Positions 1-9,800 of a DNA stretch of 64,000 nucleotides are shown in pieces; within the stretch, counting starts at the first letter, position 1, and each line of letters opens with the position of its first letter. The notes beneath the pieces were generated by a model, which did not search any database, had not been told where the DNA came from, and was given only the letters and a program-made list of their open reading frames with translations. The translations under genes were made by a program, and so were the position numbers. The stretch is from JAPOUP01 sp965221405 (lineage in GTDB: Bacteria > Pseudomonadota > Alphaproteobacteria > Rhodobacterales > Rhodobacteraceae), in assembly GCA_965221405.1 (NCBI GenBank), contig CBDCSE010000003.1, positions 248,001-312,000 of the forward strand, written 5' to 3'.

Positions 1-1
1 C

Positions 2-742
2 CACTCGTTCACAACTGCGGAAATCGGCCGTGCGGACGCGCTTCGCGCGTCCGGTCGTACTGAGGCGGCCGTGGAAGTCCTCGAGCAGCTTGCGGAGGTC
101 GCGCCGGAAGCGCCGGATGTGCGCATCGCTCTCGGACATACCTTTCGTGGCCTGGAGCGTTATGAAATGGCAAAGGATGCATATGACGCGGCCATGGCGC
201 TTTACGAGGACTCAGGTAACGATCCGAGCTGGCGCCTGTATTTCGTGCGCGGCATCACACACGAGCGCGAAGGGCGTTGGGAGCAGGCCGAGGCCGATTT
301 CCGCGGGGCGCTGGAGTTGGAGCCCGGTGAACCCGATGTTCTCAATTATCTGGGTTACAGCTTTGTCGAGATGGGCATCAATCTGGACGAGGCTCTTGCA
401 ATGATCGAGAAAGCCGCTGCGGCAAGGCCGGAAGCCTACTATATCATAGATAGTCTGGGTTGGGCGCATTACCGTATGGGGCGGTATGAGGAGGCGGTGA
501 TGAATCTGGAACGCGCCGTTGAACTCGGACCGGTCGATCCCGTTGTCAACGACCATCTCGGCGATGCTTACTGGGCTGTGGGCCGCCGGTTTGAGGCTGA
601 ATTCCAGTGGAGACGGGCGCTTTCGTTCGACCCAGAGGAAGAGGATGCCCGACGCATCCGCCGAAAGCTCGAGATAGGGCTGGATGCGGTCCTTCAAGAG
701 GAAAGCGTATCGTCACTGGAGCCTTTGGTCAAGGATGGCTGA
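2..742 (+). CDS. TPR-repeat protein, C-terminal part (start outside window)
   Basis: The frame is open from base 2, so the true start lies upstream of the window. The roughly 245 visible residues form tandem tetratricopeptide repeats with typical spacing of Gly, Ala, Tyr and Pro (for example LNYLGYSFVEMG, IIDSLGWAHYRMGRYEEA and VNDHLGDAYWAVGRRFEAE). TPR proteins are protein-protein adaptors, and in alphaproteobacteria one of this kind often sits directly upstream of ispE, as here; the stop codon overlaps the ispE start by 8 bp. The particular partner or cellular role cannot be read from the sequence. No membrane segment is visible in this part. Confidence 0.85.
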   Translation, partial: HSFTTAEIGRADALRASGRTEAAVEVLEQLAEVAPEAPDVRIALGHTFRGLERYEMAKDAYDAAMALYEDSGNDPSWRLYFVRGITHEREGRWEQAEADFRGALELEPGEPDVLNYLGYSFVEMGINLDEALAMIEKAAAARPEAYYIIDSLGWAHYRMGRYEEAVMNLERAVELGPVDPVVNDHLGDAYWAVGRRFEAEFQWRRALSFDPEEEDARRIRRKLEIGLDAVLQEESVSSLEPLVKDG

Positions 743-1541
743 GGCATTCGCATATGCCAAAGTCAATCTGACACTTCACGTAACCGGCCGACGGACCGAC
801 GGGTATCATCAGCTCGATTCGCTTGTGGTATTCGCCGATATCGGCGATCGTCTATGGTTTCATGATGCGCGCGAGCTATCGGTTGAGGTCACCGGGCCAT
901 TTGCCGATGGTGTTCCGGAAGACCGCCGTAATCTGGCTTGGCGGGCGGCATGTGCCGCTGGAGCCAGATGCAGGATCGTGCTGGAAAAGAACCTTCCCCA
1001 TGGCGCGGGCCTCGGTGGCGGATCCGCCGACGCCGCAGTGGTGCTCCGTAAGTTCGATCGTCCTGACGCCGCCGCGTCGATTGGGGCCGACGTACCCGTC
1101 TGTCTTTGGACTGGGCCACAGAGAATGCGGGGTATCGGTGATGATCTGGATCGTTTGACCGGGATTCCGGCCTGTCACCTTGTTTTGATTAATCCCGGTC
1201 TTTCCATTGCGACCGGCGAGGTTTTCGGGTCGCTTCGCCGGACTGACCACCTAAGCATGGGGGTTCTCCCAGACTGGCCCGATCCGGCGAGTTTCGCGGC
1301 CTGGCTGGGCGAACAGCGCAATGATCTGGAAGAGGCCGTTGTCCAGCTCGTTCCTCAGGTCGGCGAGGTGCTGTCCGCGCTGTCCGGCGCAATGGTCGCG
1401 CGCATGACCGGTTCGGGAACGTCTTGCTATGGCCTTTACCCTGATCGGGACGCTGCCAAGCTGGCGGCGGCGGAAATCTCGGCGGCTCGCCCGCACTGGT
1501 GGGTGCGGGATACCGTAACCATTGACGCCCGGGTCAATTGA
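735..1541 (+). CDS. ispE: 4-diphosphocytidyl-2-C-methyl-D-erythritol kinase
   Basis: This GHMP-family kinase phosphorylates CDP-methylerythritol in the cytosolic MEP pathway of isoprenoid synthesis. The 268-residue protein starts with the family N-terminus AYAKVNLTLHVTGRRTDGYH, carries the glycine-rich ATP loop PHGAGLGGGSADAA near residue 90, the catalytic-Asp motif IGADVPV near 119 and the C-terminal MTGSGTSCYGLY loop. The ATG at 735 is chosen because an upstream extension to 684 would add non-family residues; it overlaps the TPR stop by 8 bp, which suggests translational coupling. Its 3' end converges with, and overlaps by 8 bp, the polyprenyl synthase on the other strand, which uses products of the same pathway. 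Confidence 0.95.
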   Translation: MAEAFAYAKVNLTLHVTGRRTDGYHQLDSLVVFADIGDRLWFHDARELSVEVTGPFADGVPEDRRNLAWRAACAAGARCRIVLEKNLPHGAGLGGGSADAAVVLRKFDRPDAAASIGADVPVCLWTGPQRMRGIGDDLDRLTGIPACHLVLINPGLSIATGEVFGSLRRTDHLSMGVLPDWPDPASFAAWLGEQRNDLEEAVVQLVPQVGEVLSALSGAMVARMTGSGTSCYGLYPDRDAAKLAAAEISAARPHWWVRDTVTIDARVN

Positions 1542-2535
1542 GTCGCGCAACCGCATGGTCGGCAAGATCCTGGAGAATATCCCGGATTTCGTGCTGCGGT
1601 AGTTTCGAGATCGCCTCCCGTGCCCTATGGGCCCATGACAGGGCATCGTACCGGGCTTCCTCCATCGCGTTATGTCGGGCCAGGCACGACAGCGCATATT
1701 CGAGGTCACCGTCACGCTGGGTGCCGCTCTCGATAACCCTTGACCAGAAGTCTCTTTCGTCATGGCTGGCCTTTGCGACGGCCTTTATCACGGGCAGGGT
1801 CAACTTACGTTGCCGGAAGTCGTCGCCGACATTCTTGCCCGTATCCGTGATGTTGCCTTCGTAATCGAGCAGGTCGTCGGCGATCTGGAACGCGATGCCC
1901 AAAGCGTCACCGTAGTCGAACAGTGCCCTGGCGTGCATTTCGCCCGCTCCGGCGATTTCACCGCCCGCCCGGGTTGCCGCCGAAAACAATGCGGCTGTCT
2001 TGCCCCGGACAATTCTCAGATAGAGGTTCTCATCGGTTCCGAGATCGTGTGAAGCGGTCAGTTGGAGAACTTCACCTTCCGCGATCAGGGCCGCGGCATT
2101 CGAGAGAACGTCGAGCACGCGAAGGCATCCCGTCTCCACCATGAGCTTGAAAGCGCGGGCGAAGAGGTAGTCGCCGACCAGAATGCTGGATTTGTTGTCC
2201 CATAGCAGGTTCGCTGCCGGTCTGCCGCGTCGCCGGACGCTCTCATCCACGACATCGTCATGCAGCAATGTCGCCGTGTGGATGAACTCAACTGCCGCCG
2301 CGAGATTCACATGGTATGTTCCGTGGTAATCGAGCATGTGCGCAGCGGCCAACGTCAGCAACGGTCTGATTCTCTTGCCGCCCGCCTCCAGAAGATGCGC
2401 TGTCACTTCGGGGATCCGCGGCGCATGTTCGGACGACATGCGAACACGAATAAGTCCGCTCACCTCTTCCAGATCGTCCGCCAGCTTCGCCGCCAGCCGC
2501 TCAACCGGGTTCGCTTGCAAACGATCCAGTGCCAT
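1534..2535 (-). CDS. ispB: Long-chain polyprenyl diphosphate synthase (ubiquinone side chain)
   Basis: This trans-isoprenyl diphosphate synthase has 333 residues. The first aspartate-rich motif DDVVD is at residues 93-97 and the second, DDLLD, at 220-224; GGKRIRP at 52-58 is the allylic substrate site. In alphaproteobacteria this family makes the octa- or decaprenyl tail of ubiquinone, by head-to-tail addition of isopentenyl diphosphate. Chain length cannot be read directly, so the symbol ispB is by family. The gene is divergent from the DUF2007 gene at 2591, leaving a 55-bp shared promoter space, and convergent with ispE. Confidence 0.9.
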   Translation of the reverse strand: MALDRLQANPVERLAAKLADDLEEVSGLIRVRMSSEHAPRIPEVTAHLLEAGGKRIRPLLTLAAAHMLDYHGTYHVNLAAAVEFIHTATLLHDDVVDESVRRRGRPAANLLWDNKSSILVGDYLFARAFKLMVETGCLRVLDVLSNAAALIAEGEVLQLTASHDLGTDENLYLRIVRGKTAALFSAATRAGGEIAGAGEMHARALFDYGDALGIAFQIADDLLDYEGNITDTGKNVGDDFRQRKLTLPVIKAVAKASHDERDFWSRVIESGTQRDGDLEYALSCLARHNAMEEARYDALSWAHRAREAISKLPQHEIRDILQDLADHAVARLN

Positions 2536-2590
2536 TACCGCCCTGCCGGTACTCTCGACAATGTCGTGATCCCTGCTCTAAACCGGAATC

Positions 2591-2806
2591 ATGAAAGAGC
2601 TATTGCGCAGCAATGACCCAACGGTGATCGCCTATGCCACGGCCCTGTTAGAAGGCGAGAACATACAGTCCTTTTTGATGGACGTCCATATGAGCGTCCT
2701 TGAAGGTTCCATAGGCATATTGCCGCGCCGGCTTCTGGTGTCGGACCGAGATCATTTTCGGGCCATGGCAATCCTGCGTGACAACGGTGTCGATGCCGGA
2801 CAGTGA
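2591..2806 (+). CDS. DUF2007 small protein
   Basis: A 71-residue protein starting MKELLRSNDPTVIAYATALL and containing IGILPRRLLVSDRDHFRAM fits the DUF2007 family (putative signal-transducing, ferredoxin-like fold). The family is commonly found beside a polyprenyl synthase and a tRNA methyltransferase in alphaproteobacteria, as here. Its biochemical role is unknown. The stop overlaps the next gene by 14 bp if that gene uses its ATG, so the two are probably co-translated. No signal peptide or membrane segment is visible. Confidence 0.85.
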   Translation: MKELLRSNDPTVIAYATALLEGENIQSFLMDVHMSVLEGSIGILPRRLLVSDRDHFRAMAILRDNGVDAGQ

Positions 2807-3560
2807 CCGGAACCTTACCCGGGATGCGTTTCTCGGCGGTCGGCTGCAGGTAAGCCAGCCAGTGCGGGGATACCGTGCGGGCATTGATCCTGTTATTCTG
2901 GCATCGGTGATAGACGCCGCCCCGGGGCAGAAGGTGCTCGACCTGGGATGTGGTGTCGGAGTGGCTTCGCTGAGTCTCGCGGCACGGATCCCCGGACTCT
3001 GGATCACCGGTCTGGAACTGCAGGCGGTTTGTGTGGCTCTCGCCCGGCGCAACGCCGCCGAGAACCGAATGGACATCGAGGTAATAGAGGGTGACATCCG
3101 GTCGATGCCACTGGAGCTACGCCAAAGGCGTTTCGATCACGTGATCGCGAATCCTCCCTATTTTGATCGAACCCGGGGCACGTGCTCCTCGACTCCCGGA
3201 CGGGAAACGGCTCGCGGCGAGGCCATACCCTTGGCGGACTGGATTGATTCGGGTGTGCGACGGTTGTTGCCCAAAGGACTTCTGCATGTCATCCAGGCCG
3301 CCGAGCGGCTTCCGGAACTGCTGTCGGCCTGTGACGGCAGGGTAGGGGACATGCGTGTTCTCCCGCTCCTTCCGAGACGGGAGCGGTCGGCGCGGCTTGT
3401 AATTCTCCGTGCCCGAAAGGGCGCCCGGGGAAGTTTCCGGCTGCTCGCGCCGGTGGTGCTACATGGCGGCGACCGAAAGAGTTGCGGGAATGACGGTTAT
3501 TCGGAGGAAGTCGAAGCGGTGCTACGCGGCGGAGCGGCGCTGGATGTGGACTGGAACTGA
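2793..3560 (+). CDS. TrmN6-like tRNA1(Val) adenine-N6 methyltransferase
   Basis: This is a class I SAM-dependent methyltransferase of about 255 residues. The SAM loop VLDLGCGVGVASLSLA lies around residues 50-65 and the catalytic NPPYFD motif around 121-126, which is the signature of N6-adenine methyltransferases such as TrmN6/YfiC that modify A37 of tRNA1(Val). The N-terminal LTRDAFLGGRLQVSQPVRGYRAG is typical of the alphaproteobacterial branch. I prefer the ATG at 2793 over an in-frame GTG at 2778. Exact substrate is inferred from family only, because related enzymes act on rRNA or proteins. Confidence 0.85.
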   Translation: MPDSDRNLTRDAFLGGRLQVSQPVRGYRAGIDPVILASVIDAAPGQKVLDLGCGVGVASLSLAARIPGLWITGLELQAVCVALARRNAAENRMDIEVIEGDIRSMPLELRQRRFDHVIANPPYFDRTRGTCSSTPGRETARGEAIPLADWIDSGVRRLLPKGLLHVIQAAERLPELLSACDGRVGDMRVLPLLPRRERSARLVILRARKGARGSFRLLAPVVLHGGDRKSCGNDGYSEEVEAVLRGGAALDVDWN

Positions 3561-3822
3561 ACGCTCTGCGATGTTTGGCCATGGAGTTCCGGAATGGCTG
3601 GAGCCGATGTCCGGGTATATCGGTGCTTTCCGGAGAGTTTCCACGCGGAAAGCCCGGCCGCCGCTCAGGCTGACCCAGCGAAATCTCCGGGGATATCCTG
3701 CTGGCCCGGCCCCGTAGATCACCAATTCGTTACCCGTTTGTTGATTCCCGCAACGTTCCGGTGACAGGCCATGTGTTTGGTGATAGGCTTTTCACGGAAA
3801 CATAGTGAGGAGAACGGACGAG

Positions 3823-3990
3823 ATGGCATTGGGTTCGCACCTGGAGGAACTTCAGAAGAAACATGAAAATCTCAAAGCCGAGGTGGAGGACGCACAGCGC
3901 CATCCCGGCTTCGACCAGTTGCGTCTCACTCAACTAAAGAAGCAGAAGCTCCGAATCAAGGAAGAGATCCACCGTTTGACGGAGGCCTGA
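3823..3990 (+). CDS. YdcH-like DUF465 protein
   Basis: A 55-residue, highly charged, mostly helical protein (MALGSHLEELQKKHENLKAE, ending KLRIKEEIHRLTEA) that matches the DUF465/YdcH family of short coiled-coil proteins. The family role is unsettled. The start is the ATG at 3823, preceded by a purine-rich GAGGAGAA ribosome site about 8 bases upstream; an in-frame GTG at 3805 lies before that site. The 262 bp between the methyltransferase and this gene hold no gene. The gene borders the IS30 remnant, so it marks the edge of the conserved block. Confidence 0.85.
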   Translation: MALGSHLEELQKKHENLKAEVEDAQRHPGFDQLRLTQLKKQKLRIKEEIHRLTEA

Positions 3991-4069
3991 ACAAGTTCAC
4001 CGCTTGTGGTCGCTGGGCCACTTCGCCCGTGCGTATAGCCGGGTCTTGACCGGGAGGTGCGGGCGAATC

Positions 4070-4550
4070 ACGCGATCCCGCCCTACACGGACGTGCGTTC
4101 AGATGGTCCTGGACGACCATCACCTCCGCGTCCTTCACTTTCCGGAAGTCCGTGCCCTTGGGCAGGTACCCCCGCGCGAGGCTGTTGATGTGCCCGTCCG
4201 TCCCGCGTTCCCGGGAGTGGCAGGGCCGCGCGAACAGGAACCCCGCACGTGGTCCGCGAACTCCCTGCGGTTGTCGTCCGTGACCGTGTGGACGGGGAGG
4301 AATCCTAGCATGCCTGTCATGGCGGCCCCGACCGCGTCCGGTGTTTTCTGTCGACACGCCGCAGGAGCGTGTACCCCGTCGTGCGGTCCACCAGGGCCAC
4401 GAGGGACACCACAGCGCCGCTGTGACCCGCGCCCACGATTGTTTGGAGCTGGTAATGCGGTGCCGCGACCTCGGTGTGGCCGACCGCATCAAGCGCCATC
4501 GCCCGCAGTGCCGGCAGGATGTGGCAGTCGACGTGGCTTCGATACGTCAC
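4070..4550 (-). pseudogene. IS30-family transposase remnant
   Basis: Three frames of the minus strand together encode pieces of an IS30 transposase that match the fuller copy at 36066-37031: TIVGAGHSGAVVSLV and YTLLRRVDRK (frame of 4317-4601), HTVTDDNRREFADHVRG (frame of 4135-4320) and RGYLPKGTDFRKVKDAEV with QDHLNARP (frame of 3956-4492). The order is correct but at least two frameshifts and internal indels break it, the N-terminal DNA-binding part is missing, and the DNG motif of the active site has changed to DDN. Similarity at the DNA level to the other copy is clear from about 4077 to 4445 and fades after that. It cannot encode an active enzyme. Confidence 0.85.
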
Positions 4551-4616
4551 CCCCGTACTTAGTATGCACGCGCATGAAGTACCCGGCCAGCGCGGCCACA
4601 TTCAGCGGAGGTGCAT

Positions 4617-4667
4617 GAAGCGCGGGCGTCGGGGCTTTGCCCCGCTTGATGTGGCGCGATGACGGCC
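4617..4667. repeat. Left copy of 51-bp direct repeat (IS1634 target duplication)
   Basis: This 51-bp sequence is repeated without mismatch at 6685-6735. The two copies bracket the IS1634-family element precisely. It contains a short GC hairpin (CGGGG CTTTG CCCCG). Such long target duplications are known for IS1634 and IS1549. Confidence 0.9.
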
Positions 4668-6684
4668 CTTGACTTCAGACATTTGCGCCCGGTCGTGATC
4701 TGCAGACCCCTATATCGCTGGCGTTTGCGGTGGTTCCTTCCGCAAACCGGAATGTAGTGCCCTTTGGCAGTATTTTCCCTGCGGTTCCCGGAGATCCGCT
4801 GTAGATCCTCCGGATCGTGTTCGTTCGCGGGAAACCCCTCGGTGAGAACCGTACCAAGGTGCAGATCGTCACCTCCATCCGCGATGGCGCCAGGGTCCGC
4901 CAGCGGGTTGTCCGCCATGTCGGCACCGCCACCTCGGAGGCCCAGCTCGACCAGCTGATGTCCCTGGGGCGCCTGATCATCGAGGAGATCACCGCGGAGG
5001 AGAGCCGACAGCCGGCGCTGTTCTCGCCCGGGCAGTTCCACGATCTTCTCGATCAGGTGCCGGCCGCGCGGACGGCCGGGACCGGTCCCGATCCGTTTGG
5101 CGTGGATCTCGCGGACTGTCGCGAAGACCACCGTGCGGGCATCGGGGTGCGCCAGGCCTTTGGCGCGGTCTACGACCGTCTCGGGTGGGAGGGCCTGTTT
5201 GGCTCCCGACGCGGGAGTGCCAGCCGGATGATCCGGGAAATGGTCCTGGCGCGGGTCGCGCGGCCGCAGTCCAAGCGGGCGATGGTGGCCCGACTGCGGC
5301 AGGAGGGGGTGCTGGCGCTGAACCTGGACTCGGTCTATCGCAGCATGGACGCGATCACCGACGCGCGGGTGGACGCCATATGCGCCCTTTCACGGGAGCG
5401 GGCGCGGACCCTGTTGCCCGATCCCATCACGGTGGTGTTCTACGACACCACGACGCCCTACTTTGAGAGTGAGCGGGAGAACGGCCTCCGTTTCAAGGGA
5501 TACAGCAAGGACGGCAAGCCGCATCGGGTCCAGGTGGTGCTGGCGCTTCTGATCACGCCGGAGGGGCTCCCGGTCGGCTATGGGCTGTTTCCCGGAAACC
5601 TCTATGAGGGCCACACGCTGGTCAAGGCCCTGGCGGCGCTGGAGCGGCGCCATCCGGAGACCCGGTTCACGCTGGTCGCGGACGCCGGCATGCTCAGCCG
5701 CGCCAACCGGCAGGCGCTGCGGGACCGGGGCACCCCGTATATCCTGGGCGCCCGGCTGAAAGCCTGTCCGAAGGCGCTCAGGGCGCGGATCCTTGACGTG
5801 GCCGCCTACGCGGCGTGGGGACGGTCGGAGTACGCGGACTCGGTGGCCGCCATCCGGGATCTGCCCCTGGAGGACGGGGGCCGTCTGGTGGTCACCCACT
5901 CGCCGCGCCGGGCCCGCAAGGACGCGCGGGACCGCGCCCGCCGGCTCGAGAAACTGCGCAGGAAACTCGACAGGGGCGCCACCCCGGCCGCGCCCGTCGC
6001 GTCGGCCACCGCCCGCTTCCTGGACTTTCCCGAGGGACGCGTCACCATCAACGAGGACAGGATCGCCGCAGCCGCCTCCTGGGATGGATTGCGCGGCATT
6101 GTCGCGTGGGGCTGTGACGCGGAGGATCCACGGGACCTTATAGGCCAATACCGGCGACTGGCGGAGATCGGGGCCTGCTTTCGCACCAACAGGCACGACC
6201 TGCGCATCCGGCCGGTGTTTCACTGGCAGGATCGGCGCATCCGGGCGCACATCGCGATCTGCTACATGGCCTTCTGCTGCGTGCGGCATCTCCGCTACCG
6301 TCTGGCGGCCCGCGGCGTTCCGTTGAGCCCGGCGCGCATCCAGGACGCGCCCGACGCACTGCAGGTCAGCCTTCTCCACGAAACCAACGGCACGCGCAGG
6401 TTCGGACTGCCCAGTCGCGCCACCCAGGACGCGCAGACCATCTACCGCACGCTGGGCCTGACATGGAACACCGCACCCTTTCTGTACACACCGCCCCGGA
6501 AACCGCATCGCACATCACGCAGGACACAGGGAAAGACCAAACCCTGACGCACCGCAACCCGCCGAGCCGGTCCGGCGACCATCCACCGGCGACCAAAGCC
6601 CGCCAGGGGCCGAATGTAGTGCCCTTTCAGAAACTGGAAATCAAATGGAATCAGAATCTTGCGCCAGAATATGTCTGAACTCAA
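4668..6684 (+). mobile_element. IS1634-family insertion sequence with terminal inverted repeats
   Basis: The element is about 2017 bp. The left end reads CTTGACTTCAGACAT and the reverse complement of the right end reads TTGAGTTCAGACAT, giving an imperfect terminal repeat of 14 bp with one mismatch. A perfect 51-bp direct repeat lies immediately outside both ends, so the borders are well fixed, with one base of uncertainty on the left. Inside is a single uninterrupted transposase gene. A 16-bp subterminal direct repeat (GAATGTAGTGCCCTTT at 4750 and 6612) is also present. Confidence 0.88.
4817..6547 (+). CDS. IS1634-family transposase
   Basis: A 576-residue DDE transposase of the IS1634 branch of IS4-like enzymes. 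The N-terminus (MFVRGKPLGENRTKVQIV, GTG start) is the usual small entry domain of the family. The catalytic domain shows VVFYDTTTPYFESE (first Asp), the KGYSKDGKPHRVQVVLAL segment, FTLVADAGMLSRANRQAL (second Asp) and the late RIRAHIAICYMAFC helix. The reading frame is intact over the whole length, unlike most other transposases in this window, and the long target duplication is still perfect, so the insertion looks recent and may be active. No passenger gene is present. Confidence 0.9.
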   Translation: MFVRGKPLGENRTKVQIVTSIRDGARVRQRVVRHVGTATSEAQLDQLMSLGRLIIEEITAEESRQPALFSPGQFHDLLDQVPAARTAGTGPDPFGVDLADCREDHRAGIGVRQAFGAVYDRLGWEGLFGSRRGSASRMIREMVLARVARPQSKRAMVARLRQEGVLALNLDSVYRSMDAITDARVDAICALSRERARTLLPDPITVVFYDTTTPYFESERENGLRFKGYSKDGKPHRVQVVLALLITPEGLPVGYGLFPGNLYEGHTLVKALAALERRHPETRFTLVADAGMLSRANRQALRDRGTPYILGARLKACPKALRARILDVAAYAAWGRSEYADSVAAIRDLPLEDGGRLVVTHSPRRARKDARDRARRLEKLRRKLDRGATPAAPVASATARFLDFPEGRVTINEDRIAAAASWDGLRGIVAWGCDAEDPRDLIGQYRRLAEIGACFRTNRHDLRIRPVFHWQDRRIRAHIAICYMAFCCVRHLRYRLAARGVPLSPARIQDAPDALQVSLLHETNGTRRFGLPSRATQDAQTIYRTLGLTWNTAPFLYTPPRKPHRTSRRTQGKTKP

Positions 6685-6735
6685 GAAGCGCGGGCGTCGG
6701 GGCTTTGCCCCGCTTGATGTGGCGCGATGACGGCC
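6685..6735. repeat. Right copy of 51-bp direct repeat
   Basis: It is identical over 51 of 51 bases to 4617-4667 and starts immediately after the right terminal repeat of the IS1634-family element. The base before each copy differs, which sets the limit of the repeat. Confidence 0.9.
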
Positions 6736-6852
6736 GTGGCCCGCTTCCTTGCCTCGTTGGTCGTCAAGACCCCGTAAAAACCTCGTGGCGCCCGAACGTC
6801 ACCCGCTTCAGCTCCGCCGGGCCTCTCGACTGCACCACATAGCAACCGGCAC

Positions 6853-9800
6853 CTACCAGCGGGTGGTAAGCTCGACCCCGACGGTGTTCTCAGGCGCGGG
6901 TGTGCCGCCCGTGCGCCGCGCCGCCCGGACCCCGAACGAGAGGTCGGGTGCGCCCCGCGCCTCAGGCGTCAGTCGCCAGCCGATGGCGCAGTCGTGTGCG
7001 CCGTCCGAGACGCCACAGCTGGCGTGGGGTGCGCCGGTGAAGCGGCCCCCGAGGGCCGGCGTCCCCCAGGACGCCTCGATTTCCGTGCGCGGCGCGTCCG
7101 CGCCCTCCGTCCGGCCTGCGAGGGGATCGGGCGCGAACAGCGCGTCGAGCCCGCCCTCGGCCCGTCCGCCGAGTGACTGGCTCACGCCCAGAGACGGCCC
7201 GCGCTCCGTTCCCGGCGCGGGGTCCCACACGACCGAGCCCGACAGCCCCTGGTCCTCCAGGCCGCCGTCCGCGTGCGCGACGAGCGCACGGCCCGCGAGG
7301 TCGAGCGAGAGGCCCGAGGCCGGGTCGCTCCACCCGATCCCGCCGCCGAGCTCGATGCCGAACCCGGTCTCCGCGTCGCCTCCGTCATGGCGCGCGCCCG
7401 CCTCCAGCCGCGGCTTGAGTGCGCCGCCGCTCTCCAGCGCCATGTGCCAGCCGCCCTCCAGCCCGAGCCTGAGCCGCGTCACGGCGGAGTCCGAGGCCGC
7501 CAGGCCGCGGACCCGCTCCGAGGAGGTCCGGGCCCACAGGGCGTCGGACGTGAGCGCCAGCGCCGGGCCGATGCCCCCGGCGGGGGCCTTGATCAGGTCG
7601 CCCCGCAGCCCCGCCGCCGCCATGGTCCAGTTCGTGTTCGCCGACAGCACCTCGCCCGCGCCTGTCGCCAGTGTCACCGCGCCCGTCCCGCGGCCCGCGG
7701 CGCCCCAGAACGTGAGCCGTTCCGAGGTGCGCCAGGCTCCGTAGGGGATCGCTGCCGTGATCCGCGCCTCCACTTGGCCGCCGCCGTCCGCGCTCCGGTG
7801 TGTGCCCGCGCCGCGGCTGTGCGCCAGCGCGACGCCCGCCAGCCAGCGGCCGCGGGCGCGGTCCGCGCCCAGCATGACCGTCGTCACCGTGCCGTCGAGG
7901 GTGACGGCGGTGCCGCTGTCCCGTTCCCCGCCGTCGAACCCGCCCCGCGCCGCCCGGCCCCAGAAGGCGGTCGTGCCGTCCAGGCCGTCCGCGCCCGAGG
8001 TCAGCGTGAAGGCCGTCCCGAGAAGCGCCTCGCCCTCGCCGATGGAGCGCGTCTCCCCGGCCGCGCAGCCGAATGGGTCCGCGAAGGAATCCTCCGCGCC
8101 GTCCGCCTCCGCCGTGACCTCGCGCACGAGCGCGGTCATTGCGCACTCCGCCCCGCGCTCCGTTTCCGCCCCGCCGGCGTCGCCCCCCGCCGCCTGGCCC
8201 GCGCCCAGCGCCCGGCCCGCCAGCATAGCCTCCAGGCCCGGCGTCCGCTGGGCCGCGACGCGGCCCGCGATGCCGTCCAGCGCCTGCTGCGCCACCGTGC
8301 GCCCGAACCGCGCCAGCCAGGCCGCCGGCAGCGGGTCCGAGTTGATGATGGTGCCGGTCGCCCGCGCCCGGGCCAGCGCCACCCCGTCGGGTCCGGGACC
8401 ACTCAGCACCAGTTCCATGGTCTCGCTGCCCTCGTCGATGCCGTCGTCGTGCACCATCACCGGAAGCCGGTGCAGCCGCTCGCCCGGCGCGAACCGGACC
8501 GTCCCGCTCACGAGCCGGTAGTCGCCGGGCGAGCGTGCGGTGCCCCGTTCGGTGGTCGCGCGGACGGTCACCGGACCCGGCGCCGGCCGGTTCAGCGTGA
8601 TCTCGAACCAGAGGTCCTCCTCGCCCTCGCGCGCCGTGGCGTCGGCGACCGACACCGTCAGCCCGGCGTAGGGATTGCGGCCTGCCTCGAGCTTCCGGAG
8701 CGCCGTGGCCACCGGGTCCCAGCGCTCCGCCGAATAGGTGCCGGCCATGATCTCCGCCTCGTGTGCGGTCATGGGCGGCGCTTCGCCCTCGATCCCGTCG
8801 GTCAGCGCGTGGAGCACGCGGTTCCAGCGCTTCACGTGCTCGGGGCCGTTGGAGGTCTCGGCCGCGTAGCGGCGCACGGCGTCAATCAGGCTCTGGAGGT
8901 CCTGGTCGACGTCCGGCCGCGGATCGGAGCCCGGATCCCCCGGTGCGTCGTCGTCGAGCACGGTCAGCGTGACCGAGGCGGCCGCGCCGTGGACGAAAGT
9001 TCCGTCCCACGGCGCACCCACGGAGACCGTGAGGGTCTCGTCGTCGGCGTCACCGTCCTGGAGGATCGCGATGGCCGCCTGCGCCTGCGCCTGTCCGTGG
9101 TGGATCGTCAGCCCCGTCGGGCACGCGAAGTCCTCCGGCTCGGCGGTGCCTCCGCCGCACGTCAGGGGGATGCGGACGGGCCGGTGCGCGCCGTAGGGTG
9201 CCGTCGCCGTCACCCGCACGGTCGCGCTGCCGCCCTCGGCGACGGTCCCGTGCCGCAGCCCGACCGACACCTCGAGCGGAGCGGGCATCGCGCCGGTGAT
9301 GGTGCCGACGGCCCGGCTCGTGTTGACGTCCACGCGACCCATGACCTCCGGCGTGAGCGGGAGCCGGTAGGCGTTGCCGGGGTCCGCGAGCTCCGCGCCC
9401 TTGGGGTCGTGGATGTCCACGAAGAAGGTCTCGCCGGGATCGTTCACGCCGTCGTCGGGGTTCGCCCACACCCTGACGGTCTTCTCCGTCTCGCCGGGCG
9501 CGAAGCGCAGCGTGCCGCTGCCGCTGTCGTAGTCCCTGCCGTCCCACGTGCTGCCGTCCGGCTGCGGGATCAGGACGCCCCAGGCCTCCCCGCGCACCGT
9601 GCGCCACTTCACCTCGACGGGGTCCGGGGACAGCTGCGACAGGCGCACGGGGAACTCCAGGAAACTGCCCTCGGGGCCGCTGGCGTCCCGGATCGACAGC
9701 ACGGCGCCCCAGGCGGCCGTCGCCGACACCGCGCCGGCCGGGGCCGTGTTCAGGCCGTCGCTGGCCGCATCCGCCGCCACCGTCACGACCACGTCGGCGT

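Noticed and set aside
5390..6508. 372-codon minus-strand frame inside the IS1634 transposase
   Set aside because: Antisense shadow with no recognisable motif; the plus-strand transposase is well supported.
4750..6627. GAATGTAGTGCCCTTT repeats as the ends of the IS1634 element
   Set aside because: They are in direct orientation; true inverted ends further out match each other and abut a perfect 51-bp duplication.
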